A DNA stretch of 64,000 nucleotides from Bradyrhizobium agreste (GCF_016031625.1 NZ_JACCHP010000002.1:248001-312000), one strand, 5' to 3'; shown: positions 43,808-55,900, numbered from the stretch's first letter. Program-made: numbers and translations. Notes: a model not told the origin generated them from the sequence alone.

Positions 43808-44200
43808 ATGATCCGGGAAGGTGGCTGCCTGTGCGGCGCGGTGCGGTTCAAGGCGGAGGGCGAGCCGCTCAACGTCCGCATCTGCCATTGCCGCATCTGC
43901 CAGAAGGCGATGGGCTCGCCCTATTTTGCTCGCGCGCAATTCGACCAGCGCGCACTGACCGTCGAGGGCGAGACCGCCCGCTACGCCTCCTCCGAGAACA
44001 TCGATCGTGTGTTCTGCAAGCAGTGCGGCACACGGCTGTTTGCCTGGCGGCGCAACGGCACGCTGGCGGGCGTGGCGCTGGCCACTTTCGACGATCGCAA
44101 TGCCTTCGCGCCGACCGAGCACATCTGGGTGTCGGAAAAGCTCGCCTGGGTGAAGCTCGATGACGGTCTGGTGCAATATCAGGGGACGATCCCGGCGTGA
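43808..44200 (+). CDS. GFA-domain protein (glutathione-dependent formaldehyde-activating family)
   Basis: 130-residue zinc-binding protein of the Mss4-like fold. Zinc cysteines are in GGCLCGAVRF, ICHCRICQKAM and FCKQCGTRLF, complete for the family. The activity of most members is not glutathione-dependent formaldehyde activation, so the name only reflects the domain. It starts 8 bp after the second SDR gene and is likely its co-transcribed companion. Confidence 0.87.
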   Translation: MIREGGCLCGAVRFKAEGEPLNVRICHCRICQKAMGSPYFARAQFDQRALTVEGETARYASSENIDRVFCKQCGTRLFAWRRNGTLAGVALATFDDRNAFAPTEHIWVSEKLAWVKLDDGLVQYQGTIPA

Positions 44201-44351
44201 ATTTGGACGGACGGCAGGGCGGGATCGATCCCTCGATCTCTCGCAGCGTGGCATCCAGGAAGAAGTCACCCTATCTTCAGCTTGAGCGTTGCTGCACCGC
44301 CGGTCGACCGGGACGGCTGCAAGGCCGCCGGCAAACCGGGACAGACGAGCC

Positions 44352-45032
44352 GTGAACATTTCCTTCTATGACCTTTCGGTGTGGGTCCTGCCCCTGGTGC
44401 TCGCCATTACCTTCCACGAGGCCGCGCACGCCTTCGTCGCGGACCGGCTCGGTGACAACACGGCCTCGCAGCTCGGCCGGGTCAGCTTCAATCCGATCAG
44501 GCATATCGACCCATTCGGCACCCTGATCCTGCCGGCGATGCTGCTGTTCGCGCATTCGCCGTTCCTGTTCGGCTATGCCAAGCCGGTACCGGTGAACTTC
44601 CGCAAGCTGAACAACCCCAGGCTCGACATGGTCTGGGTCGCGCTCGCCGGGCCCGCCACCAACATCCTGCTGGCGCTGGCCGCCGCGGTCGCCTTCCACG
44701 CCCTGCCCCTGGTGCCCGCGAGCTCGGCGAAATGGATCGGCGACAATCTCAAGAATGCGCTCATCATCAACGCCATCCTGGCTGTCTTCAACATGATGCC
44801 GATCCCGCCGCTGGACGGCGGCCGCGTCGCGGTCGGGCTGCTGCCGCGGGCCCTCGCCCTGCCGCTGGCCCGGCTCGAGCCGTTCGGTATGTTGATCCTG
44901 ATCGGGCTCTTGATCCTGCTGCCGCTGGCAGGCTCGCAGTTCGGTCTAAATCTTGATGTTATTTCAGCAATACTGCGGACGTTGACCGGTCATGTGATTC
45001 AGGCTGTTCTCTTCCTGACCGGCAACGCATAG
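44352..45032 (+). CDS. Site-2 protease (M50) family membrane metalloprotease
   Basis: 226-residue inner-membrane protein with about five helices. The zinc motif is AITFHEAAHAFVADRL (HExxH) in the first helix and the third ligand lies in NMMPIPPLDGGRV near the C-terminal side. GTG 44352 is chosen; an earlier TTG at 44289 adds an Arg-rich stretch with no membrane role. Small members of this family are related to FtsH-independent intramembrane proteases, but no PDZ domain is present. The target is unknown. Confidence 0.85.
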   Translation: MNISFYDLSVWVLPLVLAITFHEAAHAFVADRLGDNTASQLGRVSFNPIRHIDPFGTLILPAMLLFAHSPFLFGYAKPVPVNFRKLNNPRLDMVWVALAGPATNILLALAAAVAFHALPLVPASSAKWIGDNLKNALIINAILAVFNMMPIPPLDGGRVAVGLLPRALALPLARLEPFGMLILIGLLILLPLAGSQFGLNLDVISAILRTLTGHVIQAVLFLTGNA

Positions 45033-45094
45033 TTGAACCTGACATCCGAACCCATGCCGAAGGGCCAGAGGCCGACTTGGTCAAAGCTGCGGAT

Positions 45095-45517
45095 ATGCTG
45101 ATCGCGCGACGCGCCGACACCCGCGCCCGCGCCGATTTCGCCACCTGGAAGATGATGGCCAAGCTCAACGGGGCGTCCGCGCTGCCTCCGGAGGCCCAGG
45201 AGTTCCTTGAGAGCTACAGGAACCTGCTGACGCAGATGAGCGAAGGCGAGGCCACCGAGGCCACCATCGGTGCGATCTACAAGGCCTATTACGTCGAGAT
45301 GGGCGGCGCTGGAACGCCACCCGACGTCCGCCCCCGCCAGGCCAAGCCGGCAGCGGACAATGTTACCGCCTTCCGGCGCCCGGCGCCGAAGCCGAAGAGC
45401 GCTGGCTTCTTCGGGACAGGCGCGGCCAGCGGAGCCCAGAAACGCCCTCTCCCCGTGGCGCTGATCTTCGCCTGCCTGGTCGTGGTCTATGTCGGGATCC
45501 GGCTCTACTGGCGCTGA
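45095..45517 (+). CDS. C-terminally anchored membrane protein (hypothetical)
   Basis: 140-residue protein with an N-terminal helical, basic segment (LIARRADTRARADFATWKMM), a middle stretch rich in Pro, Ala and Lys (PRQAKPAADNVTAFRRPAPK) and one C-terminal membrane helix ([20 protein letters not shown]). ATG 45095 is chosen; a TTG at 45077 is in the same frame. It could be tail-anchored with the bulk in the cytoplasm. It shares its final 13 bp with the convergent TonB gene. No function is assigned. Confidence 0.65.
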   Translation: MLIARRADTRARADFATWKMMAKLNGASALPPEAQEFLESYRNLLTQMSEGEATEATIGAIYKAYYVEMGGAGTPPDVRPRQAKPAADNVTAFRRPAPKPKSAGFFGTGAASGAQKRPLPVALIFACLVVVYVGIRLYWR

Positions 45518-46317
45518 GCCGCCTTTTTCTTCTTCGAATCCGGCGGCGTGAAGATGATGTCCACGGTCCGTTCGAACCGATCGTCGGTCAGTCCGGCAGG
45601 CGGCTGCGGGATCGGATCGGACTTGCGGACGATCGACACCGCCGCGGCATCGTAGGCTGCGTCTCCCGACGACTCCGCGACCTCGACCGACAGCACGTTG
45701 CCTTTCCGGTTGATCGCAAAGCTCACCTTGACCTTCTGGTTATTGGGCTGCTTGCCCTCGGGATTGACCTTGTGAGCCGCAAGATGCGCGCTGATCTTGC
45801 GGTTCCAGTCAGCCGTGATCTTCAGGATGTCCTTGCCAAGCCCCAGGACCGGCGCCAGGGCCTTCTCGGCTTCGCGCGCGTCCTCATCGAGCGTCTGCCG
45901 CGCACTTGCAACCGACTTCGGCGATGCCTCGGCGGCGGGCGTTTCGACAGCCTGAATCTTCGGATCGTCTTCCGTTGGCTTCTTGGTGTTGTTCTCGGTC
46001 ACGACGCGGTCAGGATCCTCGACCTCCTGCGCCTGGTCCTTCGGAAGCTCCATCTCCTTGGTCTCGGCCTTCTGCTCGGGAAGCGCCTGCTGCTCCTGCA
46101 TCGCCTCGCTATCGGGTCCAGGCGGCAGATCGGTATCGGGCACCTTGGGCGAAGCCATCTCGACCGCGAACTCCGCACCGGCCGCACCAAGGCCATCGCC
46201 GTCGTCGCCGGCGCGCAAATGCGCCAGCGCGAGCGCAGCGCCACCGACATGGAGCGCGAGCGCCGCCACCGCCGCTAAGATCCAGAGCTTACGGGATGGT
46301 CTCGGTTCGTCCGGCAT
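45505..46317 (-). CDS. tonB: TonB-family energy transducer
   Basis: 270-residue TonB-type protein. An N-terminal anchor ([20 protein letters not shown]) is followed by an acidic/Lys-rich periplasmic linker ([20 protein letters not shown] and [20 protein letters not shown]). The TonB C-terminal domain has [38 protein letters not shown] and FERTVDIIF. It links proton-motive force to the receptor at 48449. The linker is less Pro-rich than in enterobacteria. It is the last gene of the iron operon, 12 bp after exbD. Confidence 0.88.
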   Translation of the reverse strand: MPDEPRPSRKLWILAAVAALALHVGGAALALAHLRAGDDGDGLGAAGAEFAVEMASPKVPDTDLPPGPDSEAMQEQQALPEQKAETKEMELPKDQAQEVEDPDRVVTENNTKKPTEDDPKIQAVETPAAEASPKSVASARQTLDEDAREAEKALAPVLGLGKDILKITADWNRKISAHLAAHKVNPEGKQPNNQKVKVSFAINRKGNVLSVEVAESSGDAAYDAAAVSIVRKSDPIPQPPAGLTDDRFERTVDIIFTPPDSKKKKAAQRQ

Positions 46318-46329
46318 CGTCCCGTCTTC

Positions 46330-46785
46330 TTAAGGCTGAGCGGCGCCGACCGCCGGCGCACCCGGCGCACCTTCCAGCGCGACCAGCTTCACGCGCGTAT
46401 AGCCGCCCGAGCGCAAGAGCTCCATCACGCCCATCAGCTCGCCATAGGGCACCGAGCGATCGGCGCGCAGGAAAACATACTTGTCCTTGCTCATGTCGGA
46501 AAGGCCGTCGAGGGTTCCGATCAACTCGGCCCGGTGAACGGGGTTCTCCCCGATCGCGAGCGTCAGATCGGGCTTGATGCTGAGATAGGTCGGCTTGTCC
46601 GGCTTCTTCTGCGGCGTCGCGCTCGACGTCGGCAGATCGATCGGCAGGTCGACCGTGGACAGCGGCGCGGCGACCATGAAGATGATCAGCAGCACCAGGA
46701 TGACGTCGATGAACGGCGTGACGTTGATGTCATGCGTTTCCGAGAAATCGTCGTCGTCGTCATTGTCTGCGAGCGAAACGGCCAT
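46330..46785 (-). CDS. exbD: ExbD-family biopolymer transport protein
   Basis: 151-residue single-helix inner-membrane protein. The membrane helix is [20 protein letters not shown] with the proton-carrying Asp (PFID). The acidic N terminus is [12 protein letters not shown]. The periplasmic domain ([20 protein letters not shown]) is typical. It forms the ExbB/ExbD motor with 46789-47745. Its start follows the exbB stop by 3 bp. Confidence 0.93.
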   Translation of the reverse strand: MAVSLADNDDDDDFSETHDINVTPFIDVILVLLIIFMVAAPLSTVDLPIDLPTSSATPQKKPDKPTYLSIKPDLTLAIGENPVHRAELIGTLDGLSDMSKDKYVFLRADRSVPYGELMGVMELLRSGGYTRVKLVALEGAPGAPAVGAAQP

Positions 46786-46788
46786 GAT

Positions 46789-47741
<953 letters not shown>

Positions 47742-47745
<4 letters not shown>

Positions 47746-48431
47746 ACTTCAGCCCAGTAGCGAATGAGGTTGTGATAGATACCCGTCAATTTGACCGTTT
47801 CGGGATCGTCACGCCCGAGCCGTTCCACCAGCGCCTGTATCGCGGTGTCGAGGTCGAAGATCATGCTCCGGGCTTGATCGTCCCGTATCATGCTCTGAAG
47901 CCAGAAGAAAGACGCAACCCGCACCCCCCTGGTCACGGGGGTGACCAGATGGAGGCTGGTCGAGGGGTAGAGCACGCAGTCCCCGGCTGGCAACTTGACT
48001 TCGTGCGAGCCGTAGGTGTCCTCGATCACAAGTTCGCCACCGTCGTACTCCTCTGGCTCGGCGAGGAACAGCGTGACCGACAGGTCGGTGCGGATGCGAA
48101 GGCCGGTCAGGCGGTCGCCGCGGATCGCATTGTCGACGTGCAGGCCGAAATGGTGGCCGCTATCGGCGGCATAGCGGTTGAACAGCGGCGGGAAGATCTG
48201 GCGCGGGATCGCCGCCGCGATGAAGCGCGGGTTCGATGTCAGCGCCGAGATGATGCGGTTGCCGAGTTTTCGCGCGACTTCGCTGTCAGGTGGCAGCTGT
48301 TCGTTGCGCTTGACCATGGCCGACTGCGCCCCTGCAGTCGAGCGGCCGTCCTCCCATGCGCTGGCATCCATGATGCGGCGGAAATCCGCCACATCATCCT
48401 TGCTGAGAACGTTCTCTATGCATGTCAGCAT
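47742..48431 (-). CDS. piuC: PKHD-type Fe(II)/2-oxoglutarate hydroxylase (PiuC-like)
   Basis: 229-residue iron-dependent dioxygenase. Iron ligands are [13 protein letters not shown] (HxD, near residue 97) and the second His in [17 protein letters not shown], where the following Arg binds 2-oxoglutarate. [20 protein letters not shown] fixes the start. PiuC-type proteins sit next to TonB siderophore receptors in many genomes. Between receptor and exbB here, it is part of the iron operon; its natural substrate is not known. Confidence 0.9.
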
Positions 48432-48448
48432 GAAACTCGTCGTTGCTC

Positions 48449-51004
48449 CTAGTAACGCGCGGAGAGCACCACATAGGCGGCACGGCCCGGTGCTTCCAGC
48501 ACGAACGGTGCTGCGCTCTGGTACAGCGCGTCGTAGTAGCGCTTGTCGAAGATGTTGTTCACGAACAGCTTGAGCTTCCAGTGCTGATCGATCTTCGCCT
48601 CCGCGAACGCGTCGAAACGCCAGTAGCTCGGGAGCGACGTGCCCTGGTTGGCGGCCAGGAGGGTGCCGCCGTAGATCTTGGAGCGATACACCGCCTGCCC
48701 GCCCAGTTCCCAGGTGTCGGTGAGCTGATATTTGGACAGCAGGCTGAACGACTCGTGCGCGATATTGGCGAGCGGACGCCCGACGTTGGTCGGGTACAGC
48801 GTCTTGTTGGCCGACGGCGCCAGCGACTGCGTCACTTCCGACTGCATCAGCACGAGGCCGCCGAACACGCTCCATTTGTCGGTGATGTTGCCACCGATAC
48901 CAAGGTCGATGCCGCGGATGCGATAGGCGGCACCGGCGGTGATGCACGATATGTTGCCGGTCGTTCCGGTCGGATAGACACATCCCAACGGAGCAGCAGC
49001 GGCCGCGCTACTGACATTCTGCGACTCACGCGCGTTCTCCTTCGTGGTCTGGAACAGCGCCGCGGTCAGAAGCAGGTGACGGTCGAACAGCTCCCACTTG
49101 GTGCCGAGTTCGATAGCCTTGTTCTTCTCGGGGCCAAATATCTGGGTGTTGCCGCCGGCGAGGGTCGGATTGAGGCCACCATAGGCCGTGCTGGTCCCGT
49201 CGAACTCAGCACCCACCGGGTTCGCCGAAGTTGCATAGGCCACATAGACGCTGCCGTTCGGCAGAGGCTTCAGGGTAAGGCCGAGATTGAAGTTGGGGAT
49301 CAGGAAATCCGCCGACTGCTGACCGAACGCGCCGTTCGCGGCATAGCCGGTGGTCTTGATGCTGTAGTCGTCGTAGCGGAAGCCTCCGTTGAGGATCACC
49401 AGATCGCGGTAGTTGGCGGAATCCATGACATAGCCGCTGACGGTATCGATTGCGATTTTCGTCGGCCGTCCAGTGAGGCCACCAGGTATCGGGAAGGCAA
49501 GATTGGTATATTGCGGATAGAACACGCTCACGTCGGTCTTCGCTCCGCTGCCGGTAAAAGGCGTGCCGGTGACCTGCTCAGAACTGAGGCCGGTGTATCG
49601 GTCGATCGACGAACGCTCGCGGTCGTATTCGATGCCGCCGAGCAGCGTGTGCTTGAAGCCTGCGTCGTCATTGAACTTGTAGGTCGCTTCGGTCTGGTTT
49701 GCGAATACGTCGGTCGCCTGGAAGCGGCTCTGCGGATTGGCACTCAGGGTCGAGGCCGTCAGCGGGTTTTTCAACGACGGCGCCTCGGGAAGCGTACCGA
49801 TATAGTTCTGTGTCGAATGCGACGCCCGCGTCTTGTTGCTGAGCATCAGGTCGGGGGTGATCTGCACCTCGGCATTGAGAGTGCCGATATCCTGACCAGT
49901 CCGGAAGAAGTCGCGATTGACGAAGCCGTAGAAATTCTTGCGGTTGACGCCGAAATCCGGGAACGGCCCGCCCGCGGTGCTCGACGTGCTGGGACGATAA
50001 TAGGGTACGCCGAAGTCGGGAATACCCGTCAGCTCGGTATGGATGTAGTTGCCGGTGAGCTTGATCGTGTCGGTCGGTTTCCACGTCGTCGCGACAAACG
50101 CACCGTTTCGATTGTCGGTGACATAGTCGCGGCCGGCAACATTAGCATCCTGGAATAGACCACCGGCACGAACCGCAAGGGTCGGGTCGATCACCTGGTT
50201 GACGTCGATCGTGACACGCTTGGTCTGGTCAGTGCCAAACGTGCTGTCCATGTTGTAGAAGCTGCCCCCGGTCGTCGCCTGCTTGGTGACGATGTTGATC
50301 GCACCGCCGGCAACGCCGCGGCCGGACACAGTCGAACCGGGACCGCGCAGGATCTCGACCTGCTCGGTGAAGAAGTTTTCACGCACGCTGACGCCGGCGT
50401 CACGCACGCCGTCGATGAAGATGTCGTTGCGGGCATCGAAACCCCGGATGAAGAAGCGGTCGCCGAACGCGTTGCCGCCCTCGCCCGAGCCAAGCGTCAC
50501 GCCGGCCGTGCTGAGGATCGCCTGCTTCAGCGACGTAGCGTTCTTGTCCTCGAGGACTTCCTTGCTGAGAACGGTGATCGACTTCGGCGTATCGACCAGC
50601 TTCTCCGGAAACTTGCCGCCGGCTTGAACATGGTCGACCTTATAGGGCGCAGTCGGATCCGCATACGGATTGGCGTCGGCAGCGACGGACGGCGTTGCGG
50701 GTGCCGTCTGCACCTGCTGGCGCTGCGCGGCGCGGCGAAGCGCGTTGCGGGCGCGGACCTGCTCGGGCGAAGGCTTCGAGGCCGTCGGACGCGGACGCTC
50801 GACCGGAGCATCGACCGTCACCGGCGGCAGGTTCGACTGCTGCGCCTGCGCGCCGCTCGACACCGACGCCACCGCGATCAAGCTCGCGACCGCCGAAACT
50901 TTTTTGCCGGAAACGCCCGCGGACCTCTCATCCATCGGATCGAACGCTACGACCGAACGCAACGACTTCGGTGCGACCACCTGCCCCATTACCAAACGCC
51001 CCAT
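48449..51004 (-). CDS. TonB-dependent siderophore receptor (Fiu/BfrD-like)
   Basis: 851-residue outer-membrane receptor. The N terminus is long and basic before a signal-type helix ([20 protein letters not shown]), then a Pro/Ala linker and the plug domain ([58 protein letters not shown]). The 22-strand barrel ends [16 protein letters not shown] with a final aromatic. It probably takes up a catecholate-type ferric siderophore; that is inferred. ATG 51004 is used, but a later Met could mark the true signal start. Confidence 0.9.
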   Translation of the reverse strand: MGRLVMGQVVAPKSLRSVVAFDPMDERSAGVSGKKVSAVASLIAVASVSSGAQAQQSNLPPVTVDAPVERPRPTASKPSPEQVRARNALRRAAQRQQVQTAPATPSVAADANPYADPTAPYKVDHVQAGGKFPEKLVDTPKSITVLSKEVLEDKNATSLKQAILSTAGVTLGSGEGGNAFGDRFFIRGFDARNDIFIDGVRDAGVSVRENFFTEQVEILRGPGSTVSGRGVAGGAINIVTKQATTGGSFYNMDSTFGTDQTKRVTIDVNQVIDPTLAVRAGGLFQDANVAGRDYVTDNRNGAFVATTWKPTDTIKLTGNYIHTELTGIPDFGVPYYRPSTSSTAGGPFPDFGVNRKNFYGFVNRDFFRTGQDIGTLNAEVQITPDLMLSNKTRASHSTQNYIGTLPEAPSLKNPLTASTLSANPQSRFQATDVFANQTEATYKFNDDAGFKHTLLGGIEYDRERSSIDRYTGLSSEQVTGTPFTGSGAKTDVSVFYPQYTNLAFPIPGGLTGRPTKIAIDTVSGYVMDSANYRDLVILNGGFRYDDYSIKTTGYAANGAFGQQSADFLIPNFNLGLTLKPLPNGSVYVAYATSANPVGAEFDGTSTAYGGLNPTLAGGNTQIFGPEKNKAIELGTKWELFDRHLLLTAALFQTTKENARESQNVSSAAAAAPLGCVYPTGTTGNISCITAGAAYRIRGIDLGIGGNITDKWSVFGGLVLMQSEVTQSLAPSANKTLYPTNVGRPLANIAHESFSLLSKYQLTDTWELGGQAVYRSKIYGGTLLAANQGTSLPSYWRFDAFAEAKIDQHWKLKLFVNNIFDKRYYDALYQSAAPFVLEAPGRAAYVVLSARY

Positions 51005-51116
51005 CTTCCTGTTCGCTCATTCACTTCGAACGAACGATGGGCTGTTGGTATCGGCCGCAAAATAACGGGTCAATGCGAGGCGCTCGCGAGAACCCTTGAA
51101 TCAGTCCAGATCAAAA

Positions 51117-51170
51117 CGATTCTAAGCTGCAGTTTCAAATCGTTCTAAGACGAGACTGGACTCGTTCTAA
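51117..51170. promoter_or_regulatory. Iterated TTCTAA boxes upstream of the siderophore-receptor operon
   Basis: CGATTCTAA (51117-51125), CGTTCTAA (51141-51148) and CGTTCTAA (51163-51170) are repeated about every 22-24 bp, near two helix turns apart. They lie 113-166 bp upstream of the minus-strand receptor ATG. TTAGAA/TTCTAA-type boxes are typical of Irr/ICE iron control in Bradyrhizobium, but here they are half-sites; regulator identity is inferred. Confidence 0.55.
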
Positions 51171-51197
51171 AAACAGTGCAGCGATCGCGCATCTCTC

Positions 51198-51449
51198 TCA
51201 GTCGCTGCTCGGCGGCTTCATCAGCGAGAACAATTCGTCGACGGTCTTCTGCGCAACCGCACGCACGCGATCGGTTGAGTCCATGCCGGCGATGTTGACG
51301 CCGCCTACGACGGCTTTGATCTCGTCGCGAAAGTCGGTGAGGAAGCGCAAGGGATCGCGCTGCTCGTTGGCGACGCGCGCGATCAATCCCGTGATCAGAA
51401 TTTGGCACGCGATCAGCTTGCCGTTCAGCTCGTCCATCCTGCGCTCCAT
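51198..51449 (-). CDS. Small helical protein (hypothetical)
   Basis: 83-residue protein beginning MERRMDELNGKLIACQILIT. It is mostly helical (LIARVANEQRDPLRFLTDFR, then DRVRAVAQKTVDELFSLM) with no membrane segment and no recognised family. ATG 51449 is preferred over upstream alternatives. An ICE-like TTTAGAACCATTCT lies 63-76 bp upstream. It precedes the receptor operon in the same direction, so iron control is possible. Confidence 0.6.
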   Translation of the reverse strand: MERRMDELNGKLIACQILITGLIARVANEQRDPLRFLTDFRDEIKAVVGGVNIAGMDSTDRVRAVAQKTVDELFSLMKPPSSD

Positions 51450-51511
51450 CTGTGGTGGCGCCGATATGGACGTTGCCGAACTTCGTGACAACCGGAACGG
51501 CTTTCGCGCGG

Positions 51512-51525
51512 TTTAGAACCATTCT
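51512..51525. promoter_or_regulatory. ICE-like box upstream of the small helical protein gene
   Basis: TTTAGAACCATTCT has TTTAGAA and an incomplete inverted TTCT. It resembles the iron control element bound by Irr. It lies 63-76 bp upstream of the minus-strand ATG at 51449. Confidence 0.4.
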
Positions 51526-51712
51526 CGTCAGCGGCTGCGAGCAACGGCGCAGTGCCAATTGATGCCAAGCATACCGTCTGCAGGGGCCGCACGTGCCCGC
51601 CGATCGGTCCAGCCGGGAAAATGCAGCACTGCACAGAGCGGCGCCACGGCACTGCCCACGCAGTGCAAAGCTTTCCAATTGTTTAGGATTCTCAACGGAT
51701 AGTGCTGTTTAC

Positions 51713-51749
51713 ACTGGAACTTGGCGTGTATTATACAACGCACTGGAAC
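51713..51749. promoter_or_regulatory. Direct repeats flanking an imperfect palindrome upstream of RND adaptor
   Basis: ACTGGAAC occurs at 51713-51720 and 51742-51749. Between them GCGTGTATTATACAACGC (51724-51741) is a near-palindrome centred on GTATtATAC and includes a possible -10 (TATTAT). It lies 56 bp before the adaptor ATG. It may be the operator-promoter of the efflux operon; no regulator gene is adjacent. Confidence 0.4.
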
Positions 51750-51804
51750 CCTGCGATTGCCCTATCATTCGTAGATGAGGGCATACGCGCCGACACGTGA
51801 CGAC

Positions 51805-52980
51805 ATGAATAAGTCCCGGCCGATCCTTTGGCTTCTGATCATCGCGGCCGTGGCCTCCGCGGGTTATTATTATTATGGTTGGGAGAAGTTCGGGCCTGGA
51901 GCCGGAAAAGCCCAGACCGCCCAGAAAGGTCCGCCCCGCCCCTCCGCCGTCCCCGTCAGCGTTGCGCCGGTTCAGAAGACCGACTTCCCGGTCTATCTGA
52001 CCGGTCTAGGCACGGTTCAGGGGTTCAACACGGTCCAGGTCCGCACCCGTGTGGATGGCCAGATCGACAAGCTCGAGTTCAGGGAAGGCCAGATCGTCAA
52101 GCAGGGCGATCTCCTGGTTTCAATCGATCCCCGCCCCTATCAGGCCACGCTTGACCAGGCCAAGGCCAAGAAGGCGCAGGACGAGGCCAGTCTCGCCAAC
52201 GCCAATCTCGAACTCCAGCGCGCCACGAAGCTCGGCGAATTCGCCACCGCCCAGCGCGTCGACACGCAGCGCTCCACCGTCGCCCAGCTCACCGCCCAGA
52301 TCGCCGCCGATGATGCCGCGATTTCCAACGCCCAGACCCAGCTCGATTACACCCAGATCAGGGCGCCGATCACCGGCGTTGCAGGCCTGCGTCAGGTCGA
52401 CATCGGCAACATCGTCAACGCTTCGTCGCAGACCGCCATCGTCACGATCTCGCAGGTCGAGCCGATCGCGGTGATCTTCACCGCGCCGGAAGACCAGCTC
52501 CCCTATATCAGCGAGGGCCAGAAGGCCGGCGCGCTCAAGGTGATCGCCTTCACCACCGACGGCAAGAAGACGCTGGCCGAGGGCAAGCTTGCGGTCATCA
52601 ACAACCAGGTCGACACCACCAGCGGCACGATCCGGCTCAAGGCGGTGTTCGACAACAAGGACCACACGCTGTGGCCGGGCCAGTCGGTCTCGACGCGGCT
52701 CCTGGTGCGAACGCTGAAGGATGCGACCGTCGTTTCGGATGATGCGGTCCAGCACTCCACCAACGGGCTCTACGCCTATACGGTCAATCAGGACAACAAG
52801 GCCGAGTTGCACAAGGTCAAGGTCAGCTATGGCATCGACGGGCGTTCGGTCATCGAGGAAGGATTGAGCCCCGGCCAGCAGGTGATCGTCGGCGGTCAGT
52901 TCAAGGTCCAGCCCGGCAGCCTGGTGTCGACGGCGGTGGCAAGCTCGGATCCGACCCAGAACAAGGTACAAAAGCAATGA
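51805..52980 (+). CDS. RND efflux periplasmic adaptor (MdtA-like)
   Basis: 391-residue membrane fusion protein. It has an N-terminal anchor (ILWLLIIAAVASAGYYYYGW), a lipoyl/barrel-sandwich start (TGLGTVQGFNTVQVRTRVDG), a coiled-coil hairpin (ASLANANLELQRATKLGEFA) and beta-barrel and proximal domains (IVTISQVEPIAVIFTAPEDQ, LWPGQSVSTRLLV). ATG 51805 (MNKSRP) is chosen; ATG 51775 upstream adds ten residues. It overlaps the permease start by 4 bp. No outer-membrane factor gene is nearby. Confidence 0.9.
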   Translation: MNKSRPILWLLIIAAVASAGYYYYGWEKFGPGAGKAQTAQKGPPRPSAVPVSVAPVQKTDFPVYLTGLGTVQGFNTVQVRTRVDGQIDKLEFREGQIVKQGDLLVSIDPRPYQATLDQAKAKKAQDEASLANANLELQRATKLGEFATAQRVDTQRSTVAQLTAQIAADDAAISNAQTQLDYTQIRAPITGVAGLRQVDIGNIVNASSQTAIVTISQVEPIAVIFTAPEDQLPYISEGQKAGALKVIAFTTDGKKTLAEGKLAVINNQVDTTSGTIRLKAVFDNKDHTLWPGQSVSTRLLVRTLKDATVVSDDAVQHSTNGLYAYTVNQDNKAELHKVKVSYGIDGRSVIEEGLSPGQQVIVGGQFKVQPGSLVSTAVASSDPTQNKVQKQ

Positions 52981-55900
52981 CCGACGGCGGGATTTCGGCA
53001 CCTTTCATCCGATATCCCATCGGCACCTCGCTGCTGATGGCCGGCATTCTCTTCGTCGGCCTGGTCGCTTATCCCCTGCTTCCGGTCGCGCCGCTGCCGC
53101 AGGTGGACTTTCCGACCATCCAGATCACCGCCAACCTGCCCGGCGGCAGCCCTGAAACGATGGCTTCGTCCGTGGCGCAGCCGCTCGAGCGGCAATTCGC
53201 CCAGATTCCGGGCATCGCGCAGATGACCTCGACGAGCTATCTGGGCACGGCGTCGATCACCATCCAGTTCGATCTCAACCGCAACATCGACGGCGCCGCC
53301 AACGACGTGCAGGGCGCCATCAACGCGGCCAGCGGCCAGTTGCCGAAAAGCCTGCCGTCGCCTCCGACCTACCGCAAGGTCAACCCCGCCGACTCGCCGA
53401 TCCTGCTGCTGTCGGCGACATCGGAGACGCTGCCGCTGACCAGCGTCAGCGACGCGGTCGATGCTCAGCTCGCGCAGCAGATCAGCCAGCTCTCCGGCGT
53501 CGCCCAGGTCTTCATCGGCGGCCAGCAGAAACCCTCCATCCGCATCCAGGTCGATCCCGCCAAGCTCGTGGCAAAGGGCCTGTCGATGGAGGACATCCGC
53601 AGCCAGATCGCGATCACCACGGTCGACAGCCCCAAGGGCAATATCGACGGCGAGAAGCGGGCCTATACGATCTACGCCAACGACCAGCTCACCCACGCGA
53701 AGGACTGGAACGACGTCATCATCGCCTATCGCAACGGCGCTCCGTTGCGAATCCGCGATATCGGCCAGGCGGTCAGCGCCGCCGAGGACGCCAAACAGGC
53801 GGCCTGGGCGAACGGTAAGCGCGGCGTGTTCCTGGTGATCTTCAAGCAGCCCGGCGCCAACGTCATCGAAACCGTCGACAGGATCAAGGCGACCCTGCCC
53901 CGCCTCGTGGCGGCGATCCCGCCCGCGATCAAGATCGAGCTCATCAGCGACCGAACAACGACCATCCGTGCCGCGGTCGAGGATGTCCAGTTCACGCTGC
54001 TGCTGACCATCGCTCTCGTGGTCATGGTCATCTTCGTCTTCCTGCGAAGCTTCTGGGCGACGGTCATTCCCACCGTCACGGTGCCATTGGCGCTGCTGGG
54101 TGCCTGCGCCTTGATGTGGGTGGCCGGCTATTCGCTCGACAATCTGTCGCTGATGGCGCTCACCATCGCCGTCGGCTTCGTGGTCGACGACGCCATCGTG
54201 ATGCTCGAGAACATCACGCGCTATATCGAGGAAGGCGACTCGCCGATGGAAGCCGCCTTCAAGGGCTCCAAGGAAATCGGCTTCACCATCGTCTCCATCA
54301 GCGTCTCGCTGGTCGCGGTGCTGATCCCCCTGCTCCTGATGGGCGGCATCATCGGGCGCCTGTTCCGCGAATTCGCCGTGGTGCTGGCGATGACGATCTT
54401 CGTCTCGATGTTCGTTTCGCTGACGCTTTCGCCGATGATGGCCTCCCGCTTCCTGCGCGCCCATGGCGAGGTCACCCACGGCAAGCTCTATCAGTGGAGC
54501 GAGCGCGCCTTCGACGGCATGCTGCGCGGCTATGAATACGTGCTCGACCATGCCCTGGCCTGGCGCCGCACCACGCTCGCGATCTTCTTCGCCACGCTCG
54601 GCCTGTCGATCTACCTGTTCGTGCTGATTCCCAAGGGCTTCTTCCCGCAGCAGGACGTCGGCCTGATCACGGCCACCTCCGAGGCCTCGCAGGACATTTC
54701 GTTCAAGGAGATGGTGAGACGCCAGGAGCAACTCGGCAAGATCATCCTGGCCGATCCCGACGTTGCCAGCGTTGCCATGGCGATCGGCGGCAGCGGCCGT
54801 GCCGGCAACAACGGCAACCTGTTCATCACGCTGAAGCCGCGCAACGAGCGCGACGCATCGGCCCAGCAGATCATCGCGCGCCTGCGTCCGCAGTTCGACA
54901 AGGTCCAGGGCGCCCGCCTCTACATGCAGGCGGCCCAGGACGTGCGGCTCGGCGGCCGACCCACGCGCACTCAGTTCGAATTCACGCTGCAAGATGCCAA
55001 TCTGGACGAGCTCAACGAATGGGCGCCGAAGATTCTCGCCAAGATGCAGACACTGCCGGAGCTGCGCGACGTCGCGACCGACCAGCAGACGCAGGGCACG
55101 ACGGTCCAGCTCAAGATCAACCGCGACACCGCCGCCCGCTACGGCATCCAGCCGCAGCTGATCGACGACACGCTCTATGATGCCTTCGGACAGCGGCAGG
55201 TCACGCAATATTTCACGCAGCTCAACACCTACAAGGTGATCCTGGAAGTGCTGCCGGAGATGCAGGGCGATCTCGATACGCTGAACAAGCTGTATCTCAA
55301 ATCGCCGCTGACCGGCGACCAGGTGCCGCTGTCGACCTTCGCGAGCTGGACCACCGATCCGGTCCGCCCGCTCTCGATCAGCCATCAGGGCCAGTTCCCG
55401 TCGATCACGATCAGCTTCAATCTCGCGCAAGGCGTCGCGCTCGGCCAGGCCACCGAGGCCGTGCAGAAGGGGATGGCCGAACTCGGCGCGCCGGCGACGC
55501 TGAATTCGAGCTTCCAGGGCACCGCACAGGCATTCCAGCAGTCGCTCGGCACCGTGCCGCTCTTGATCCTCGCCGCGCTGGTCGTGGTCTATCTGATCCT
55601 CGGCATTCTCTACGAGAGTTACATCCATCCGATCACGATCCTGTCGACGCTGCCGTCGGCCGGCGTCGGCGCGCTCGCGATCCTGATGGCGGCCGGCTTC
55701 GACTTCAGCCTCATTGCTTTGATCGGAATCATTCTCCTGATCGGCATCGTGAAGAAGAACGGCATCATGATGGTGGACTTCGCGATCGCCGCCGAGCGCG
55801 ACGAGCACAAGACGCCGGAGCAATCGATCCGCCAGGCCGCGCTGCTGCGCTTCCGTCCGATCATGATGACAACAATGGCGGCGCTGCTCGGCGGCGTGCC

